Part shown: one piece after another, positions 26,221-37,245 of the stretch
Layout: the number at the start of each line of letters is the position of its first letter
Position numbering within the stretch: the first letter of the stretch is position 1
DNA from: Zonotrichia leucophrys gambelii
Lineage: Eukaryota; Chordata; Aves; Passeriformes; Passerellidae
Direction: 5' to 3'
DNA length: 64,000 nucleotides
NCBI RefSeq assembly: GCF_028769735.1
Contig: NC_088173.1
Span: 14,572,038 to 14,636,037, forward strand
The notes under the pieces: generated by a model
Told to the model about the DNA's origin: nothing
What the model saw: the letters and a program-made list of their open reading frames with translations, nothing else
The model's database searches: none
Made by a program: the position numbers and the translations under genes

Positions 26221-28089
26221 ATCCAGAACATACTGGCACCGTATGCTGCTTACAGAAGTTACCCACTGAAATCAGGCAGGCACTGCAGGTGGCCATGTTT
26301 CAGCATAGCAAAAAAGGATCTGTCATGATGACAATCAGGACACATCTTGCACTGCAGCCAGGAAGCATAAAACACTAATTCTAATATCTGCCTTGGAGTT
26401 TGAGAGACAGCGCTTGCCGTGTCACTGAATGGTAATTAATTTGCTCATTGGGAGATCACAAAGTCCCTAATATATTATTTCATGCATTCATATAAATACC
26501 TTGCAAAGCAGACTGATGCAGTTCTACTGAGAAGCACTTGCCTACCCAATAGGCAAAATTTGCTCATCAATAAAGCCCAGGTAGTGGAAAGCAAAAATGT
26601 TCTTAGGTATCTATCCTTCCACTGCTTCAGACAGGTACAAGAACTCAGGCCTCAGGTTTAAAAACATGACCATTTAAATCCTTTCATCTTACAGCTGACA
26701 TTTACAGTGATTAAAAAGATTAAAGATTGTCCTATCCAAATAACTCATTTTGGGCGGTGAGTATTTAAAGCAATAGACTTTGGAGTCATATTAGGATAGG
26801 AGTTGCAATTAAGATACCAGTTTCTAAGGTCCTAAAAATGTATCCTTGACAGTATTTATAACTTATGTAATAAAATAAAATTGTCAAAGCATGTATATCA
26901 CTGCTTCAGATCCCTCTTTTCCTGAATGGTGATATTTTTCTAGCACCTAAATCAAATTTTCATGGAATAGCAGTTGAACAATAGCTGAGATATATCCACA
27001 CAATGTAACATATTGCACATGGCTCTAATTTTTAGCACCCAGGGATGACTGTCCAGCATACTGTGAAGGAAAAGAATTCTTTTTCTTTACTTATTTGGTC
27101 CTCTCTTCCAGCAGCTTCAAGAAGGTATTTAGAGCATTTAATCTAATTTAGGCACTTAAGTATTCCAGAATAGTAAAGGTATAAAACCATGCATAGGAAT
27201 GATTTCTCCAGCAAAACTGAAAGGGATAGAATGCAATTAAATTGATCTTGAGACTTGGCTGACAGTGAACTGCTCTGACTGATAAATGCAATGAAGTCAT
27301 TCTCACTGCCATCTAAGAAGACCAAATAACTTTACCCGCAGTCTAAATCATATTTGACTCAAACTTCCAAAAAGTGAAAATCTAACAAAACCTGCACTAT
27401 CCCCTCAGGTCTTCTAAATAGAAAAAGGTGCCCTACAATTCAGTTTTCCAATTTACACAGTTTGCAAACAGCACTGTGAGGATTTTGTAAGAAAAGATGA
27501 ACATGCACAAACCTGCACTAAATTCTGCCACCCGTGCTTGTGGGTCAGCTTCTGTTCCTGTGCAAAATCTCACTGACATGGTACATGGATCCCTCTGTAG
27601 GACCACTACACTGTTCTGCAATTACAAAAGTCTTTGAAATGGAACAATGACTGCTTGATCAGTATTTCATAGCCTCCTCTTCCCTTTAACATGTATCCAA
27701 TGGTAAATAAAGCACAGGTTTTGCATGCCTGCATTTTCTTACTAAATTAATACAAAGTTTTTCAGTTATTGTGAGTCCAGGTTTGATTCATGATCTTTTT
27801 TCAATTATACTAATATTACTAAAGTATTACTTCAATTTTTTTTCCAAATGCAATTTTAAAAGTACTGCTTAATTTCTGTATTTCCACCATCCTTCCCACC
27901 CACACTGTAGTCATGCCACACTTTCAAATATTTTTCCATAGCCATCTCCTATGTACTATCACTTTATATCACTTATAGGAAGTGGTATACAATTTCTAAA
28001 CACAGGAACTTTTCTCTGTAGAACAAAAAAATTCAACTTCATACTGTCAGTTTTTAATTGAGCAGAAGACTTGGGCATAATGCAATACA

Positions 28090-28180
28090 CAATCGTAGAA
28101 TCAGTCATAGAATGGTTTGGGTTGGAAGGGACCTTAAAAATCATCTGGTTTCAACCCCTCACCAATGGCTCCAGTCTAAC
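28090..28180 (-). mobile_element. Short CR1 LINE 3' end
   Basis: The plus strand reads cgtagaatcagtcatagaat followed by ggtttgggttggaagggacc and a ttaaaaatcatctggttt block. This is the reverse complement of the CR1 3' terminus, including the octamer tail at its left edge. About 90 bp remain. The element reads on the minus strand, in TENM3 sense, about 1 kb from the larger, oppositely oriented CR1 at 29163-29800. Confidence 0.85.
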
Positions 28181-28770
28181 TACAAGCATTTAGGTTACTG
28201 AATTCAATTAGAGAAGTACATTTAAATCAAGTAGAATAGCACATTTAAATCAGGCTGCTCTGTATAGCTGGATACTTTGAAGTATATGAAAACAGGTGTC
28301 ATCTCCTTCTCTAACACATATCACACCTTTAAAGTAAAGTCTTTCATGGAGTTTCAGCCATTGTCAAGCATGAGATTAGGTATCTTCTCAAAATAATACA
28401 AAATTGAGTGTCTTTTTGGAAACTAAGTAAAAAAGGCTCATGGCCTTCACTTACATGGCTCTCCTCTGAGGTTTATAAACAAAGAGAAAATAAATAACTG
28501 ATTTAAAAGTTCTCAAAATAGTAGGCTAAATAATCCTCATCGAAAATTTTTAAAACAAAACAGTTTTGCAACAGAAGAAAAAGAAGAGACTGAACTAGGT
28601 CTTATCTCTCATGGATGTTAGCTGAAAGCATATTGCCTAGATGTAGTTCCAATTGCCTAAAACAGTTTACTTGCTCTTTTAGTTCTGTCAGCTGCTTTTC
28701 AAAAGTAACAAGATAGTCCCCAATTATATAATAATTTCATGTTTAAATACTTTACAATATGTTTTAGATG

Positions 28771-28818
28771 TTGAGAATCATAATGACATAATCATTTGAG
28801 AATCAAAATGACAATCAT
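28771..28818. repeat. Tandem dimer of a 23-25-bp unit
   Basis: The units 28771-28795 and 28796-28818 both begin ttgagaatca and end aatcat. They differ by one substitution and a two-base indel. The pair is a local tandem duplication. Confidence 0.85.
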
Positions 28819-29162
28819 ATATATTTTTGGGCTCATATTTCTATTTATGTAATTAACCTAAAGCAACAGAAATTCAGCTCATGAGGAAAAATATCATTAG
28901 ACTGGAAGAGAAAATTGGAGAATCTCCTCTCCACAAGAAAAGATCTCATGGAATAAAGATACCATAAATAAAGCACACCTATCTCCAACAGCAGTATCCC
29001 TTTCTGAATTCCTACCACTGGATTTTGGGAAACAGGAAGAACAAAAAACATGTACTGACACAACTAAGGAAGAAGAGACAGCAAAGTTCAGATTGCCTAG
29101 CAGAAAGCTTTCCAGGGATTTACCCCAAAATATCAGGCATAAAAAACATACTGACATTCTAA

Positions 29163-29800
29163 ATGCGAGTCAGCAGTGCCCAGCATGGCCAGGAGAGCCA
29201 GCCCTGTCCTTCAGCAGGCCCAGCATGGCCAGGCAGGCAAGGGAGGGATTGTACTGCTCTGCTCAGGGCTGGGGCAGCCTCACCTCCAGGGCTGGGGGCA
29301 GTTTGGGTGCCAAAATGTCTGAAAGATGTGAAATGTTGGACAGCATCCAGAGGAGGGCAGTGAGGATGTGGGAGGGCCTTGAGGGGAAGCCGTGTGAGGA
29401 GCACCTGAGGGCACTTGTTCTGTTCAGCTGGAGAAGGGGAAGCTGAGGGGAGACTTCAGTGCACGCTACAGTTCCCTTGTGAGGGAAGAGGGGCAGGCAC
29501 TGATGTCTTCTCTGTGGTGACCAGTGACAGGACACAAGGGAATGGCCTGAAGCTGTGTCAGGAGTGGTCTAAGCTGGGTATTAGGGAAAGGTTCTTCACC
29601 CACACGGTGTTTGGGCACTGGAACAGGCTCCCCAGGGAAGTGGTCACAGCACCAAAGCTGACAGAGCTCCAGCGTGTTTGGACAAGACTCTCAAGCACAC
29701 AGCGTGACTCCTGGGGTGTCCTCCACAAGGCCAAGAGTTGAACTCAGTTAATCCTGTTAGGTACCTTCCAACTCAAAAGAGTCTATTATTTTATGATTTT
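29163..29800 (+). mobile_element. CR1 LINE, 5'-truncated 3' end
   Basis: This is the best preserved repeat in the window. It reads in CR1 sense on the plus strand, from the C-terminal end of the reverse transcriptase ORF (gcgagtcagcagtgcccagc) into the 3' region. Landmarks are catccagaggagggcagtga, gttctgttcagctggagaag, ggttcttcacccacacggtg, actggaacaggctccccagg, and a 3' end at taccttccaactcaaaagag followed by a decayed octamer tail. Several frames stay open over 60-117 codons but contain no complete protein. It lies antisense to TENM3. 5' truncation is usual for CR1, and target-site duplications are not expected. Confidence 0.95.
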
Positions 29801-31276
29801 AATTCCTCCACATTTGAGAGACTTGAGAATCTTGCATAACTGCTCCAGTAACTTTCCAGCTGACACTGGAAATTTCATATTATTGTTTTACACAATAAGG
29901 GCAGAAAGTGAAACACCGGTCATGATTAATTTTTAAAATTCATTCCTAATTAAAGGTATTTATTAAAGGTTGCCATTTTTATTTACAGAATAATTTCCTG
30001 TTGAATTAGGAGGCTGTCAATTACACTGTCAACAAGGCCCCAAATCTCATACTATATCTAGGCAGAGAGGAAAAAATAACAGGGAAGTACCTTTTATATA
30101 TTATTTATAAACCTTTGAAATGACCTTGAAGACCTTTTGCACAAAATACACCCAACGCCAGAAGCTGTAAATTCTCAGTCAAAGATGAGGAACACACTAC
30201 CTGAAACAAGCCCTTTATTACCTGACCCTATCAAACCTGCAGGTAGTCCCCAAAGGGGCCAAACTGCTCTGCAGTGCAGGAAGACACTAAGCCATACAAA
30301 AATAATTGAAAGGACAATGAGGGAAATTAAATGGGCACAGAAGACAGTGCTGAGACCACTGGAAGGTGAAGAGGGTATTATCCATCCTAGACTGCCATTT
30401 TAGGCCTACAGACATGGAATTTATTGCATATTGGCTAAGAACCATTAGCTAAATACTGTGCTTTTCTGAAGAGAGTGAAAGGGAATAAAAACAAAGCCCC
30501 AGTGTACCATCATACGTGACATGCCAGAGCACATAACTTCTTCCAGTTTGTTATTGCTATTTAAAAAAGAATAATATTCTAGTCAGGCAATAGTTTATTA
30601 ATTCATTAACTAAATGGTGCCTGTTCTGACATAATTTCATACCTAGTACAAGACAGTGTCTACAGTACAGATCTTAAAAAACTTCCTCTTGATTTTACCT
30701 CCTTTAAGGTAATGATACCAAGGTGACTAATGACTTAAAAACTAGAAAACAGTGTTAACCTGAATTTTCAACACATCGCAGAAAAAAAAATAAACAGCAG
30801 AAAGTAGAGTAGCAGCAAGCCTCAGTAACATGTGCATAAGAGAAATATTTTTATTTCCCTTGCAAACATTAGTAGGCAAAGAAGTCAACACCATCTGCCC
30901 AGTTCTAATTTTAATGTAAAGTTATTCTAAATTGAACAGAGAAAAAACACCAATGGAAAAAATTATTTAGATATTCTAAAATTAAAACTAAGGACTGTCT
31001 TACCAGGAGTGAGATTTCTAAATCTACTTTTGTTTCCACATAAAATAGGAGATAGCCTTAAACAGAAAACTGAGTCACAGATTCACACAGCTCTTGGCCT
31101 AGCTTTATCCTTTTAGATAGCTGGGCTGAAGTACTCTACAGATTTCATAACATTTTTCTTCCTCTTTACATTAAGTAGCTTAGTTGTGTAAATGTAGAAG
31201 CATCAATTCCAGACACTACAGTTTTGAATCCAAAAGTTCAGCATAAGTGCTGAACCCTAACTGGAGTCATGTTTAA

Positions 31277-31420
31277 TCACACAGAATCCCTGGGATCTAA
31301 AGGGGCCTCTTGGGATCATCTTGTTCAAACCCTGTGCTCAAGCACAGTCAGCTACAGTAAGGTGCAAGAGAACCATATTCAGTCAAGTTTTGAGCATCCT
31401 GATGGATATTTAGACTTCTC
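31277..31420 (-). mobile_element. Diverged CR1 LINE 3' fragment
   Basis: The plus strand shows acacagaatccctgggatct, a ggcctcttgggatcatcttgttcaaacc block, tgctcaagcacagtcagcta, and a segment like the 'ccagtcgggttttgagtatctcc' region of some CR1 subfamilies (here agtcaagttttgagcatcct). Order and spacing match a reversed CR1 3' end; sequence identity is low. The right boundary is uncertain. It reads in TENM3 sense, about 640 bp downstream of coding exon 1. Confidence 0.7.
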
Positions 31421-32058
31421 ATGTCACTCCAGTCCTGAACTGAACAACTCAACAGTGAGCTTTAGCAACCTATTATCATCTGGTTATATATCAGAGATAA
31501 CCACTAAAAAAATCATCCAACACACCCAAATGCACAAATTGTGAACTAATTTACTACTCGCTGAGCAGTGCTCTTTTACTGGCCTTGTAAGCTAAAAGTG
31601 CTGAGCTAATCAATTATTTTTATGCTCATCCAGACATACTATGTTTCCCCAAATCTTGGAATAGTCTTCTTGGAACACTTGTATTTTTTTTTTTTTTTAA
31701 TTTTTAAACTATTTACATTTTTAGATTTTTGGGCAACTTATTAATGAGTCAAATTACTGGGGGTCTATTTTTAAATAGTAAGGCCTGAATGCTTCACACT
31801 TGACTCTGCAATATAGCCACTGACCCACTGCCCAACACAGGCCATTCCCTTCCTGTGCATCATCTATTATTTATTCCAAAGATGGTACACAATGCTTCCC
31901 CATCTTTGTAAAACATTTAGGGAGCTACAAGGGAAGTGTACTATGTGTGTGGAGTATTACCAAAACCGATGGAACTGGTGAAATAACATTCTCTTCCTGC
32001 AGTAAGAATGCCTTGGAACTAATGAATGATATACTCTGAATTCAAACATCTTGCCTAC

Positions 32059-32290
32059 CTTGTCTGGTATACTCATCTGCTTCTCTGTGGACCAAATCTT
32101 TTACCCGGTTTCCATACAGCAACCTAGAGGAATCATGATCAAAAGCTTTCAAGGTTTCACTGGAGCTGTAAGACTTCTGAGTAGGCACTCTGCACTCCTC
32201 ATTTTCTGCAGAAGAGTTCGTATAGCGCCGCTCCTTGTCCCGTCTGCTCTTTGTCAGGGAGCAATAAGGCCTACGTTCCTTCACATCCAT
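32059..32290 (-). CDS. TENM3: Teneurin-3, first coding exon (codons 1-77)
   Basis: This exon encodes residues 1-77 of teneurin-3, a large type II transmembrane cell-adhesion protein involved in synaptic partner choice and neural wiring; this part lies in the cytoplasm. The translation begins [17 protein letters not shown] and contains [17 protein letters not shown] and [19 protein letters not shown] recognise these as the conserved teneurin N-terminus, and the [10 protein letters not shown] start and [10 protein letters not shown] segment fit TENM3 better than TENM2. Basic clusters at residues 14-22 (K14, R16, R17, K19, R21, R22) could act in nuclear import of a released intracellular domain; that is inference. 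The start codon at 32290-32288 has A at -3 and G at +4, a strong Kozak context. The exon ends in CAA-G followed by the donor gtaggc, splitting glycine 78 after its first base. It is incomplete alone and splices to 17572. The opposite-strand frame over it is a shadow. Confidence 0.96.
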
Positions 32291-32297
32291 ACTTCAT
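32271..32297 (-). promoter_or_regulatory. TENM3: uORF overlapping the TENM3 start codon
   Basis: A fourth upstream ATG at 32297-32295 lies seven nucleotides before the main ATG in the +1 frame. It encodes M-K-Y-G-C-E-G-T and stops at TAG (32273-32271) inside the main coding sequence. It has G at -3, a moderate context, so it could divert some scanning ribosomes. The TGA of the six-codon uORF overlaps this ATG as ATGA. Whether it is used is unknown. Confidence 0.45.
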
Positions 32298-32314
32298 TCC
32301 TTCTCTGCGCACAT
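32294..32314 (-). promoter_or_regulatory. TENM3: Six-codon uORF (MCAEKE) in the TENM3 leader
   Basis: On the minus strand an ATG at 32314-32312 opens a frame of six codons, M-C-A-E-K-E, closed by TGA at 32296-32294. The stop ends three nucleotides before the main start codon. The initiation context is weak (C at -3). So short a gap leaves little room for reinitiation at the main ATG, so leaky scanning would be needed for teneurin-3 synthesis. Function is inferred. Confidence 0.45.
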
Positions 32315-32340
32315 CAGTCCAGCTTATTGGCAAGTCTTCT

Positions 32341-32357
32341 CTACATTCAGCTTACAT
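32341..32357 (-). promoter_or_regulatory. TENM3: Two start-stop uORFs (ATG-TAA and ATG-TAG) in the TENM3 leader
   Basis: On the minus strand ATG-TAA reads from 32357 to 32352 and ATG-TAG from 32346 to 32341. Each is a start codon followed at once by a stop. They sit in two near-identical 11-nt repeats sharing the core TGAATGTA. Start-stop elements are known in other genes to hold ribosomes at the initiation site and lower downstream translation. Both ATGs have T at -3 and T at +4, so initiation should be weak. The reading is direct; the regulatory role is inference and depends on the leader including this sequence. Confidence 0.5.
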
Positions 32358-33103
32358 TCACCTATAATAAAATTAGAAAGACAACCACTGATGTGTTACA
32401 ATGATCTCTAATGGCTGTAATTGATCCCTAACTGTCTGGAACAGAAACAAGGAAAGAAAAAAAGATCTGCTCAGCAGTGGGTCAGAAACACTTCTGTAAG
32501 ACTTGCCAGAGCTCCATGCACGAGCTACCCCGATCTAAAACATTAGCAAAAAAATTCCTGTGAAAGACATCAACACATTATTACTCATTTTTATACAACA
32601 GATTAAAAGATCAAAAGTAGAGAGTAATTGGAGCAGAGAACCAACTGGAAAAACAGTAGTTTTTCAGCTTTAGGAATGTGTTAGCTGTCTATCTGCAGGT
32701 AAGCTTTTTTTTTCTTTGTCTGAGAAGCCTGCATGCTTAAATGGCAAATCTGGTTTTCTTCTGCTTGTTGGAAACTTGTGGTATTAATGTTTGGGGTTTT
32801 ATACTTTTTTGCAGACTTTTAGACTTCTATAATTTCTACTGCAATTGCTATTCCCAGAAAATTATTCTCAGAGAACATGTACACATAATTTCACAGCAAG
32901 CTACACAAATAACACAGCTTATATACAGGAAGGTTTATCCAAGCCAGTATATTCTATGCAAGCTATGCTAGAAGGCAAGAAAATATTTGATTTGCAAATG
33001 AAAGTCAGAAATAGTTTTTTTCCCCCTCAAGTTTTTAAATAATATTACAGTAAGAATCATATTTCTATTACTATTTATTTTGCTTTAATATTTAATTCAT
33101 GTG

Positions 33104-33147
33104 TTTTCAAAACAAAACTTCTCAGTTTTCAAAACAAGACATCTCAG
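33104..33147. repeat. Tandem dimer of a 22-bp unit
   Basis: The units 33104-33125 and 33126-33147 are adjacent and differ at two positions (unit 1 ttttcaaaacaaaacttctc-ag; unit 2 has g and a substitutions). This is a local tandem duplication in the upstream intronic DNA. Confidence 0.9.
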
Positions 33148-36100
33148 TTTAATTTCTTGGGTCCTGCAACTTCAACCAAAATATCTACATTTCTGACAGA
33201 AAGAAAGACTGGATATTCTGCTTTTGTTTTATCAAGAGAAGTGCTAAAATAAAGTTAAGAATATAATTTTTATCTTTAAGCAGCTGAGAAAGCCTATGCA
33301 TATCACACAGCAACGCATATCACAAATCAGCAGCAAACTCCATTTGCACTCTTTTCAGCAAAAATAAGGTTGCTTTACAACTCATCATTTATTTAAACAC
33401 TTAATATCAAACTAATTAGTTGTCACTCCTTAAAATAGTTTCAGAGAGTATCAAATTTACTACAGAGCCACAATTCAAGTTTGTGAACAAGAGCCAGTCC
33501 TTTATCATTTTGTTTTGCAATTTTCCAAAAAGGTTTTTGCATTTCTTTGCTTCTCTGAAGCTCAGTTTAGACTCAAGAATAAAGTTCCAAAGACTTCCAT
33601 TTAAGGAAACAATCTACTTTTATATTTTCAAATTTTAAGTGGCTAACTGATATTTTCACAGGATTAAAAAAAAAAGTTTCACAACACAACAGTTTACTAA
33701 ATTGATGACTGTTTAGTTGTTTGCATGCCCACACAGCACATCTTTCTAGCTTATACGAAACACTCAGATTTTAAAACATTTGATTTACTAATAAACGAAA
33801 GTACTTTCCAGGAAAATCAGTTTACTAGAAATATTATAAACTCTGTGTTTTATTAATCTGAAACTGAGCTGTGATGTTTAAAAATCATTATTAACAAATA
33901 CACACGGGAATTCCTTTGCAGTGCAAAGCCCATCTCCCCTTTCATCTAAGCATGTCAAGACTTTAAAGGGCCACTAATTCCTAGTGTCTCTAAACTGTAC
34001 CATGGGAAAACTGACACACTATTCATCATCATGACTGTTCACATCAAAGAAGAAATAATTTTTATTTTTATCCAAGTTTCCAAAATCCTTTATAATGTTA
34101 AAAAGAAAAACCAACAAAAAACCCCAAAACAATAACAAAAAAGCACAACAAAAGCCAAACCAACAACCCAAACTCTTATTTCCCCAATACATTATTACTA
34201 TAGCAAGTTAAAATTCTCCAAGATTTAATCTGTGGTGTAGCATGAAGAAGTACTGATCTGCTTCCCACAGAAGTCAATGAATTCAATAAAATTTCAAAAA
34301 GCAGATCTCTGGGTTATCTATTGCTTTTGCAGGCAAAGAATGAAAAGGTTAAAAAAATACAAGCTGTTTAACAGCACCACTTTATGGAGACACTTCACCA
34401 GTGATTATCCTGCCAGAATAATGAGGACTACTGGATTATTTGTGAACATTTTTGAAAAAAAAACCAAAAACCACAAACAAAACAAGCAATGAAACAAACA
34501 ATAAAACAAACCTTTCAGGTTTTAGGAACATGGTCTTTTTGAATCTAGCATTATACAAATCACCTGTTTACTTTCAGTAGCCTTTAACTTTAAAAATTAA
34601 TAGTATCTCTCAGCAAGTCTTAGGAAACAACATCCTCAGGCTTGTGTCTGAATTTATTTCATGAGTGAATTAATACGCATATCTAATAGAAGACAGAATA
34701 AAAGCTATCTTAAAGAACTGTCTACAAATAAATGTTCTTTACTGTGATCAGACAACAAGCAGAAAGGGAGAGCACAAACATATTTGCAGAACACAGCAAC
34801 AAATATCAGAATTAATGTTTAAGTAGGGTAAGTCAGCAGTGACAAGCCAAACAAAAGGAGACCTGCAGAGAGCTTTACAACATCTTTACTTGAATCATTG
34901 ATACATTATGAATCACCCCTTCCTCTTCCCTACAAAATACTTCTCAATGAGAAGAAATGAGAGAAATATTTTCAATTATTGAGAAAATTATTTTAATAAA
35001 AAACCAAACTGTCATTTACTGCATCTACTCAGTCCCTTTCTCTGAAAGATCACTACTAAAATACTAACAAGATTTCCCATTCACATCTTCACAGATTCAA
35101 ATGAACCACTGCTGCACAGATTTGATCATATTTCCTTTTTGTCTTTTCTTCTGTTTCCTACAACATTAAAGCTGCATCTCGGGGTCTTGGCAGGGATAGA
35201 CAAATGCACAGCAACTAATTTACAAAATCAGATTAAAATCTTAAACCAAGGAGAATACATTTATTTTGAGATGTATTATGAAACACTTGCTTTCATCTGC
35301 AAAGAATTTTTGCCCATATGTCAATATTTATGGTCTATCAGGTTGCTTCACCCCAACTAAATGAAGTCATTTACACAGAGCAATATTTACAAAGCTATTG
35401 AACTACTAACACACTCACAAAAGGATGTCAGTTCAGCTCTGCTATACACTGCTGCATGTGTTATATTGCAATGCTAACCTGAAACAGTCTGCATGGACTG
35501 CAAAAAATAAAAAAAAAAATTCACTGGCGCATGCCACTACTTCAAGTTTCTGTGCAATACTTTTGAAAGTATAAAAACTGAGGATGCTCATCTGTGTCAC
35601 TGAGCATTGGGATCTCCCATGACCTCTGCAGTGATCTCTGCAGTGCTGGGGGCTCCTGGCTGAATTCCACAGGAGGGTGTTCACTGATCACCAGGCCGAC
35701 ATGTCAGCTCTCATACAGTCACGCTCAGCCCACTTCTCCATCGGCTGAGCTGACTGTGCACTCAGAATCTACTTTCTCAGTCTCACTCCAAATTTTAAAA
35801 ACAGCTTGAAATCATAAAGAGGAGATGCCCATTTTAAAAATAATACCTACATATTTATTTCAACTTATTTTAGAAGGAGAGAAGAAGCAGAGAAGCAATT
35901 CTTGTTGTTATCAGGTCATTGGGACCAAAGACCTCATTCCCTTATGAGTCAGGCTACTTTGTAGACCTCTGCCCTCATTAACACTTTTAGCACAATATTT
36001 AATTACCAAGTCTAATAAGTTATGAGCAATTAATAATTAAAACAAATAAACAATCCAAATCCCTTCTTTTACTCTAAGTGCTGTAGAGACATCAAGTGCA

Positions 36101-36292
36101 AACACTAAAACTGAGCACAAGGCATGTTCACACATGAGTGTCTAAGCTACCATAGCAGCTTCAATGACTGATGTCTCACATAGACAAAGTTGACTACTGG
36201 TGTAGTTTACACTGCATTTAAAATTTACCAGGACAGCCTTTCATCAGTTTCTCTTAGTCATCTACAGCAACATGAAATAAAATAGACGTAGT

Positions 36293-36322
36293 GAAAAACA
36301 AAAACAAAACAAAACAAAAAAC
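36293..36322. repeat. (AAAAC)n simple repeat
   Basis: A run of AAAAC units near 36300. A longer but less regular A/C-rich stretch occurs at 34095-34170 and a short one near 20126-20160. Confidence 0.85.
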
Positions 36323-37202
36323 CAAATCACAGTTACTTGGCTTTTTTCAATAAAAACCACTTGGTACTGAAGTTCTACACTGCAACACAGAAAAGCAATA
36401 TTTAAATTGGTAAGATGCAAAAAAGGCATTAAGATCATGCTACAGAGTTATCCAAAACATGCAGGTACAACTTTAGCATGCCTGCAGGCATGTAAAATGT
36501 TTCAGAAAATGACTGCATTTCATTCAACACCTTGAACTCGGAGTTCCTCAAAGGGCTGTTGCAGTTTGGCAGCAGAATGGCAATCGTGCCCAAGTTACAC
36601 AGTGCTCCCTCCTCATCTCTCACTTGGAGAAACTTCTCCCAGCATTAAACATGATTCAATGAACATCAATGTACCTAAGAATTCTAAATATACCTCAGGA
36701 TTTCATGTCCTTTGATATCTAAGAATCTACAGAAGCATGGAAGTGTAAACAGGTAAGAAATAAAATATGTTTGTTACTGATCTGACAAGATAATTGTACA
36801 GAAAAGATTATGTCACTGCTTAGGTTCATTTATGGATCTACTATAGTCCCTTTCAACATCTACATCCATTTTAGACATTTCTAAACACACAAAGCAAAAC
36901 TGAAATTAATTCTAAGAATAATAAGAGTCAATAATATGTACAGTGCTGAAATAGAAAATATTCAAAGAAAGGAAAGATAAAACTTGTACATTTGTCTGTA
37001 ACAGGAGAACAGTAAGAGAGTTTGAAATACAAGGAAGCACTAACTCTCCTCCTCAGTCTCAAAGAGAAGCAGCAGCAAGGAAAGCAGCACGATTTCCCTT
37101 CTTCCCTCCCAGAGGCCAGCAAAACTGAGATAGGGAAGGAACTTACATAGTACATATCACAAACTTCCCTCCCAACATCTCAATCTAAAAACTTAGACAT
37201 TC

Positions 37203-37245
37203 CAAAGAATCATAGTATTCTTAGCTGCAGAGACCTACATTATTA
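37203..37245 (-). mobile_element. Possible CR1 3' stub
   Basis: The plus strand reads aagaatcatagtattcttag followed by ctgcagagacctacattatt. This resembles a reversed CR1 terminus (octamer tail, then the 'ggttggaaaagacctctaagatcat' block) with many changes. The match is short and could be chance. Confidence 0.3.

Larger units (their letters stand above)
17573..32058 (-). other. TENM3: TENM3 intron between the first and second coding exons
   Basis: The intron is 14,486 bp, with donor gtaggc at 32058 and acceptor ctaatcag ending at 17573, and is phase 1. It contains three CR1 fragments (28090-28180, 29163-29800, 31277-31420), an ancient MIR/L3-like repeat near 26040-26220, an 11-bp tandem array (20956-20996), a pyrimidine-rich block near 22960-23125 and a GC-rich patch near 19480-19680. 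I saw no other exon with recognisable protein similarity. Confidence 0.9.
32291..32361 (-). other. TENM3: TENM3 5' UTR part of the first coding exon
   Basis: These 71 nt lie just upstream of the TENM3 start codon. The 5' edge is set by a good acceptor on the minus strand: a pyrimidine-rich stretch ending ttttattatag, with the AG at 32363-32362. The mRNA therefore probably continues into one or more noncoding exons further upstream, outside this window or unrecognised in it. If transcription instead starts inside this exon, the UTR would be shorter. The segment holds four upstream ATGs, annotated separately. Confidence 0.7.

Noticed and set aside
29093..29741. Cluster of open frames of 66-117 codons on both strands
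   Set aside because: They all fall in or overlap the CR1 fragment, so they are remnants of its coding end or chance frames within it.
32051..32404. 117-codon plus-strand frame over TENM3 coding exon 1
   Set aside because: It is the antisense shadow of the conserved teneurin exon.
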